Of a DNA stretch of 9,584 nucleotides, positions 5,965-9,584 are shown one piece after another. The position numbers and the translations under genes are program-made. Source of the stretch: Prolixibacteraceae bacterium. GTDB lineage: Bacteria; Bacteroidota; Bacteroidia; Bacteroidales; Prolixibacteraceae. The notes beneath the pieces were generated by a model that made no database searches, was not told the DNA's origin, and saw only the letters and a program-made list of their open reading frames with translations. Location of the stretch: positions 1 to 9,584 of the forward strand of contig JACMKG010000194.1 of assembly GCA_014380255.1 (NCBI GenBank). Direction: 5' to 3'. Position 1 is the first letter of the stretch, and every line of letters begins with the position of its first letter.

Positions 5965-6155
5965 GTCAAACTTCAATTGTTAATTATTTAATGTTTCATG
6001 GATTGTTTAAATAATCTGATGTAACGCCTGTAAAATCAACATTCTAAAATCTATAAACTATAAATGATAATTTTTATTTCCTGATAATATAACGAATAAA
6101 TGACGAATTTCTTTATATACTTTAAGGAATGTTAAAATATGTAAAAATCATTTAT

Positions 6156-6163
6156 TATTTTTG
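6156..6163 (+). promoter_or_regulatory. -7 element for the beta-helix lipoprotein gene
   Basis: TATTTTTG matches TAnnTTTG perfectly and predicts a transcript start near 6170, leaving about a 40-nt AT-rich leader before the TTG start at 6211. No strong -33 TTG is visible at 19-21 bp. It faces the GH3 promoter across about 190 bp. Confidence 0.45.
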
Positions 6164-6210
6164 TATACTAAAGTTTATAAAAAACCGTTTTCTTACTATA
6201 ATATATTTAC

Positions 6211-7644
6211 TTGAAGAAAATTCTCTACATATTGGTGACAATCCTCTCATTGGGATACCTGCTTTCATGTGAGGATGAAAGATATCTTTCTTCATCAGAA
6301 GTAAAGCTAGGCTTCTCGGTAGATACTGTAATGTTCGATACGGTCTTTACAACCATTGGTTCAACAACCGAGCACCTGAAAATATACAACCGCTACGATC
6401 AAAAGTTACTTGTATCTTCCATCAGGCTGGCCAAAGGGGAGACTTCGAATTTTAGATTGAATATCAATGGAGTTGTATCCAATGAAGTTAAGGACTTGGA
6501 AATTGCACCCTTCGACAGTTTATACATTTTTGTTGAAGTAACCATCGATCCCAATGGGCAGAATCTGCCGTTGGTCGTAAAAGACTCTATCTTGTTTGTC
6601 ACCAACATGAATCATCAGGATATTGATCTGGTGGCCTGGGGGCAGGATTTTAACCTGATCAGGCAGCAGAGGCTGAAAAATACCACCTGGACCAATGAAA
6701 AGCCTTACCTTGTGTATAATTATGCTTATGTGGATAGCAACTCAACCCTTACTATAGAACCGGGTACAAAGATTTACTTCCACAAGGATGCCGGATTGTA
6801 TGTCAAAGGAAGGGTAGTGGCGAATGGTACGGTAGACAATCCGATCATTTTTCAGGGCGATCGGCTGGAGGATATCTATGCCAATATTCCAGATCAATGG
6901 AGTCAGATATTACTTTATTCAGGAAGTAAAAATAATGAATTTACAAATGTTGAAATAAAAAACTCGAACATCGGGCTTCAGGTAGGGGATATTGACGATG
7001 AAGGTTTTGCTTCTGTTAAGCTTAAAAATACAAAAATACAGAACATGGCTTTTGCTGGCATCTTTGCCATGAAAAGTGATATTGTTGCAGAGAACTGTTT
7101 AATCACCAATTGCGGATCATTTGCTGTGGCGTTGCTCGTAGGAGGTAGCTATGAGTTTACCCATTCGACCATTGCCAACTATTGGGGGGGCTATTCCTCA
7201 AAAGCACGTTCAACACCTTCGCTGCTTATTCAAAATTACGTGAATATAAAAGATGGCCAGATGTATGTTGGCGATCTGGCTAAAGCTAATTTTGGCAATT
7301 GCATTATCAGTGGAAATATATTTGATAAAAACGAACTCAAACTGAACAGAAGGGCAGAGGCCTTGTTCAACTATCGATTTGATCGTTGTATTCTTCAGGT
7401 GGCCGATACTTTCAAAACTAACAACACGGAGCATTTTGTAGATATTCTGAAGGGTGAGAATCCTAAGTTCGTTGATCCATTCAAGAAATACATTTTTGAG
7501 CTTGATACCTTAAGTCCGGCTAAAGATGCCGGGAAAGCAGCTATTGGTCGTTTGGTGCCTTCCGATTTAAAAGGAAGGGACAGGCTGTTGGATAAAGCCC
7601 CGGACCTTGGTGCTTTGGAACGTCAGGAAAAAAAAGCGAAGTAA
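6211..7644 (+). CDS. Right-handed parallel beta-helix lipoprotein
   Basis: A 477-residue product with an N-terminal lipoprotein signal: K-K-I-L-Y-I-L-V-T-I-L-S-L-G-Y-L-L-S-C, lipobox L-L-S-C with lipidated Cys20, followed by acidic E-D-E. Residues about 30-155 look like an Ig-type beta domain (F-D-T-V-F-T-T-I-G, then A-P-F-D-S-L-Y-I-F-V-E-V). From about 165, L-T-I-E-P-G-T-K-I-Y-F, A-G-L-Y-V-K-G-R-V-V-A-N-G-T and P-I-I-F-Q-G-D-R are rungs of a right-handed beta helix, continuing through A-E-N-C-L-I-T-N-C-G (about 291-300). A C-terminal D-x-x-G-R-x-R-x-x-x-x-x-P-D-L-G-A-L-E motif closes it, as in related surface proteins. The start must be TTG 6211: an in-frame TAA lies just upstream and the next ATG (codon 41) would remove the lipobox. 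Likely envelope-attached; ligand or substrate unknown. No catalytic residues were recognised. Confidence 0.88.
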   Translation: MKKILYILVTILSLGYLLSCEDERYLSSSEVKLGFSVDTVMFDTVFTTIGSTTEHLKIYNRYDQKLLVSSIRLAKGETSNFRLNINGVVSNEVKDLEIAPFDSLYIFVEVTIDPNGQNLPLVVKDSILFVTNMNHQDIDLVAWGQDFNLIRQQRLKNTTWTNEKPYLVYNYAYVDSNSTLTIEPGTKIYFHKDAGLYVKGRVVANGTVDNPIIFQGDRLEDIYANIPDQWSQILLYSGSKNNEFTNVEIKNSNIGLQVGDIDDEGFASVKLKNTKIQNMAFAGIFAMKSDIVAENCLITNCGSFAVALLVGGSYEFTHSTIANYWGGYSSKARSTPSLLIQNYVNIKDGQMYVGDLAKANFGNCIISGNIFDKNELKLNRRAEALFNYRFDRCILQVADTFKTNNTEHFVDILKGENPKFVDPFKKYIFELDTLSPAKDAGKAAIGRLVPSDLKGRDRLLDKAPDLGALERQEKKAK

Positions 7645-7686
7645 AGGCTCATTATTAGAATATCTTTTCTGAATCATTCTCTTTTA

Positions 7687-7711
7687 AGCTATTTTTTATC
7701 AATGAATAGCT
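7687..7711 (+). terminator. Possible hairpin between lipoprotein and phosphodiesterase genes
   Basis: AGCTATT (7687-7693) pairs with AATAGCT (7705-7711) with an 11-nt loop, 43 nt past the lipoprotein stop. The nearest T-run (about 7725-7730) is more than 10 nt beyond the stem, so it would be a weak terminator. The two genes may still be partly co-transcribed across the 110-bp gap. Confidence 0.3.
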
Positions 7712-7754
7712 GTCATTCCGTCTCTTTTTTACGCACTTTACAGTCAATGTCGCT

Positions 7755-8789
7755 ATGAAGTATTTAGCACTTGGGGGTTTGTTGCTTTTCTCTGCATTTA
7801 CTGACTGCTACTCGCAAGAAAATAAGCCGGAAGATGAATATACCTTCATGTTTTATAATACGGAAAACCTGTTTGATGCAGAAAATGATTCCCTGACTTC
7901 CGATGATGAATTTACACCTGGAGGCGACCGAAGATGGAATCCAAGTAAACTTTGGAACAAGGCAAATCGGGTTGCCAAGGTTATTCTGGCAGCCGGTGGC
8001 TGGAATGCGCCTGCTTTTGTAGGTCTTTGTGAAATAGAAAGTTATGAGGTACTTGATCTGCTTGTCAGGAAAACACCACTCTCGGCTTGCCACTATAAAT
8101 TTATTCATAAAGATTCACCTGATTCCCGGGGCATCGATGTGGCATTTATTTACAGGCCTGAACTCTTTAAGCCTTTTGATTACCAGGCAATCGTTCTGGC
8201 TGATTCCTCAAAACCAGGCTTTAAGACAAGGGATATTCTTCGAATTAGCGGCATACTGAACAACTGGGATACACTTCATATTTTTATCAATCATTGGCCG
8301 TCAAGATATGGTGGTCTGATGGAAACTGTTGATTTAAGGAAGCTGGCCGCACAGAGGTTGGATAAGGCCATTCAGGAGTTGTTTGTCTCTTATCCGAAAG
8401 CTAAAATCATCTGTATGGGCGATTTTAATGATTCACCTGAAGATGTGAGTTTAAAGCAGGTATTAAAAGCAAGAAAGATGAATGATCCGGGAGTGCCGGG
8501 CGAAATGGTCAATCTTTCATTTAATTGGATGGTTCTTCCAATACAGACCCTAAAAAACATGTACTCATGGCAGGTATTCGATCAATGGATCGTGTCTGAT
8601 TATTTGTTGGAGAATACTCTGGGAATGCAGTTTGCAGGTGCCGGGATATTTACTGCCTCATTTCTTCTGGAGCCTGACAAAAAGTATGGCGGGGTAAAAC
8701 CCAAACGCACCTATGTTGGCTTCAAGTACCAGGAAGGCTTTTCTGATCACCTGCCCATCGTATTAAAATGTCGCATGAATGACCGTTAG
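7755..8789 (+). CDS. Exported endonuclease/exonuclease/phosphatase superfamily protein
   Basis: A 344-residue protein with a signal peptide ([20 protein letters not shown], cleavage near Q21) and the complete metal-dependent catalytic set of the DNase I-like fold: N35 and E37 in Y-N-T-E-N-L-F-D, E93 in C-E-I-E, R125/D128 in S-R-G-I-D-V-A, H180 in F-I-N-H-W-P-S-R, D223/N225 in G-D-F-N-D-S-P, and D331-H332 in S-D-H-L-P. It belongs to the Bacteroidota exported branch recognised by Y-N-x-E-N-L-F-D and N-H-W-P-S-R, often annotated as an endonuclease. It probably cleaves phosphodiester or phosphomonoester bonds in the periplasm or outside the cell; nucleic acid, nucleotide or lipid phosphate substrates cannot be distinguished. 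ATG 7755 is preferred because the ATG at 7747 stops after two codons. The stop overlaps that of the convergent CCA gene by 4 bp. Confidence 0.92.
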   Translation: MKYLALGGLLLFSAFTDCYSQENKPEDEYTFMFYNTENLFDAENDSLTSDDEFTPGGDRRWNPSKLWNKANRVAKVILAAGGWNAPAFVGLCEIESYEVLDLLVRKTPLSACHYKFIHKDSPDSRGIDVAFIYRPELFKPFDYQAIVLADSSKPGFKTRDILRISGILNNWDTLHIFINHWPSRYGGLMETVDLRKLAAQRLDKAIQELFVSYPKAKIICMGDFNDSPEDVSLKQVLKARKMNDPGVPGEMVNLSFNWMVLPIQTLKNMYSWQVFDQWIVSDYLLENTLGMQFAGAGIFTASFLLEPDKKYGGVKPKRTYVGFKYQEGFSDHLPIVLKCRMNDR

Positions 8790-9584
8790 CCGTTCACGGG
8801 TGTAAGTCCCAGTTCTTTTCCTTTTTCAAGCATAAAACGGTAAGCAGGGTCATGTTCATTGGGTATTACTCCATCTAAAATAGCATCCTTAATGGCTGTT
8901 TTGATAAAGCCCACCTCCCGGCATGGACTTAACCCGAATACTTCCATGATTGTTTCACCAGATACCGGGGGCTGGAAATTTCGGATGTGATCTTTTTCTT
9001 CCAGGTCTTTTAACTTTTGCCTAACTAGTTGAAAGTTGCCATAGTACTTCTTAACCTTCTCCGGATTCTTGGAGGTGATGTCAGCCTCACATAAGGTCAT
9101 TAAATCGTCGATATCATCGCCTGCTTCAAATAAGAGCCTGCGGATAGCCGAGTCAGTTACTTCTTCTTCAGAGAGCACAATGGGCCTCATATGCAGCTCT
9201 ACGATCTTCTGCACGTATTTCATCTTTTCATTCATGGGCAATTTCATCCTTTTAAAGATGACCGGTACCATTTTCGATCCAACGAAATTATGGGAATAGA
9301 AAGTCCAGCCAAACTGTGGGACAAACTTCTTGGTGGCAGGCTTGGCAATATCATGAAGAAGGGCTGACCATCTGAGCCAAAGGTTAGAGGTATGAGGAGC
9401 AATTCGATCTAACACTTCCAGAGTATGGAAGAAATTATCTTTGTGTCCAATCCCATTCACTTCCTCGCGGCCTTTCATGCGGTGAAGTTCGGGAAATATG
9501 ATTTCGAGCAACCCTGTTTTATCCAGCAAGCGAAAGCCAACAGAAGGTTTGGAAGACAGAATGATCTTGTTCAGCTCTTCCGCG
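8786..9584 (-). CDS. cca: HD-domain CCA tRNA nucleotidyltransferase, C-terminal part (partial)
   Basis: The reading frame is open to the window edge at 9584, so the 5' end is missing; the TTG at 9527-9529 is an internal Leu codon, not a start. The visible 265 or so residues begin [13 protein letters not shown] and pass through [18 protein letters not shown], the helical region typical of class II CCA-adding enzymes. An HD-type domain follows, with [13 protein letters not shown] and L-L-H-D-I-A-K-P (His-Asp codons at 9350-9355). The later E-L-H-M-R-P and A-D-I-T-S-K-N-P motifs also fit. These enzymes add or repair the 3' CCA of tRNA in the cytoplasm; the nucleotidyltransferase head lies outside the window. 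The HD part may give phosphohydrolase activity. Its stop overlaps the convergent upstream gene, and no terminator is visible between them. Confidence 0.88.
   Translation of the reverse strand, partial: AEELNKIILSSKPSVGFRLLDKTGLLEIIFPELHRMKGREEVNGIGHKDNFFHTLEVLDRIAPHTSNLWLRWSALLHDIAKPATKKFVPQFGWTFYSHNFVGSKMVPVIFKRMKLPMNEKMKYVQKIVELHMRPIVLSEEEVTDSAIRRLLFEAGDDIDDLMTLCEADITSKNPEKVKKYYGNFQLVRQKLKDLEEKDHIRNFQPPVSGETIMEVFGLSPCREVGFIKTAIKDAILDGVIPNEHDPAYRFMLEKGKELGLTPVNG

Noticed and set aside
7661..7668. TATCTTTT as a promoter for the phosphodiesterase-like gene
   Set aside because: It is an imperfect match with no -33 element and lies nearly 90 bp from the start codon; not better than chance.
7764..8108. 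114-codon minus-strand open frame
   Set aside because: It lies antisense to the signal peptide and catalytic N-terminus of the phosphodiesterase-like gene, whose protein motifs are unmistakable.
8786..9529. CCA gene starting at TTG 9529
   Set aside because: The frame stays open to the window edge and the residues upstream fit the family, so the gene is 5'-truncated by the window and the TTG is internal.

Overview
The window looks like chromosomal DNA of a Bacteroidota bacterium. The evidence is family content: a glycosyltransferase-117/DUF2723 membrane protein, a secreted DUF1080 protein, a GH3–beta-lactamase-fold fusion, a small Bacteroidota-type HTH protein and a beta-helix lipoprotein. 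Signal peptides end in A/S-Q or a lipobox Cys, Shine-Dalgarno sites are weak or absent, and several genes are preceded by sequences like the Bacteroidota -7 element TAnnTTTG. Genus cannot be told from sequence reading alone.

Layout. 1-364 (-): N-terminal part of a DUF2723/GT117 multi-pass membrane protein, cut by the window edge. 490-1033 (+): an AT-rich two-gene unit, DUF4160 then DUF2442. The DUF4160 gene seems to have lost one base near its 5' end, so its first 12 family-typical residues are out of frame with the rest. 1034-1520: a 0.5-kb gene-poor stretch with hairpins and possible decayed coding fragments. 1521-2370 (-): a secreted DUF1080 (3-keto-disaccharide hydrolase-like) protein with a strong intrinsic terminator. 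2394-2705 (-): a small HTH protein whose own terminator lies only about 24 bp upstream of the DUF1080 start. 2946-5888 (-): a 980-residue exported protein joining a NagZ-type GH3 beta-N-acetylglucosaminidase to a serine-hydrolase (S12/class C beta-lactamase fold) domain. 5889-6210: divergent promoter region. 6211-7644 (+): a parallel beta-helix lipoprotein starting with TTG. 7755-8789 (+): an exported endonuclease/exonuclease/phosphatase-superfamily protein. 8786-9584 (-): the C-terminal part of an HD-domain CCA tRNA nucleotidyltransferase, whose stop codon overlaps that of the preceding convergent gene.

How the genes fit together. Much of the window encodes envelope or exported proteins: peptidoglycan or glycan turnover (GH3–S12, DUF1080), a surface lipoprotein and a secreted phosphodiesterase/nuclease-like enzyme. 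The most interesting biochemical prediction is that the GH3–S12 protein combines in one chain the two steps performed in Bacillus subtilis by separate NagZ and AmiE proteins during muropeptide rescue. The DUF4160–DUF2442 pair looks like an accessory, toxin-antitoxin-like insert between ordinary chromosomal genes. I see no CRISPR array, tRNA, rRNA, insertion sequence or prophage, and nothing that clearly amounts to a wholly new system.
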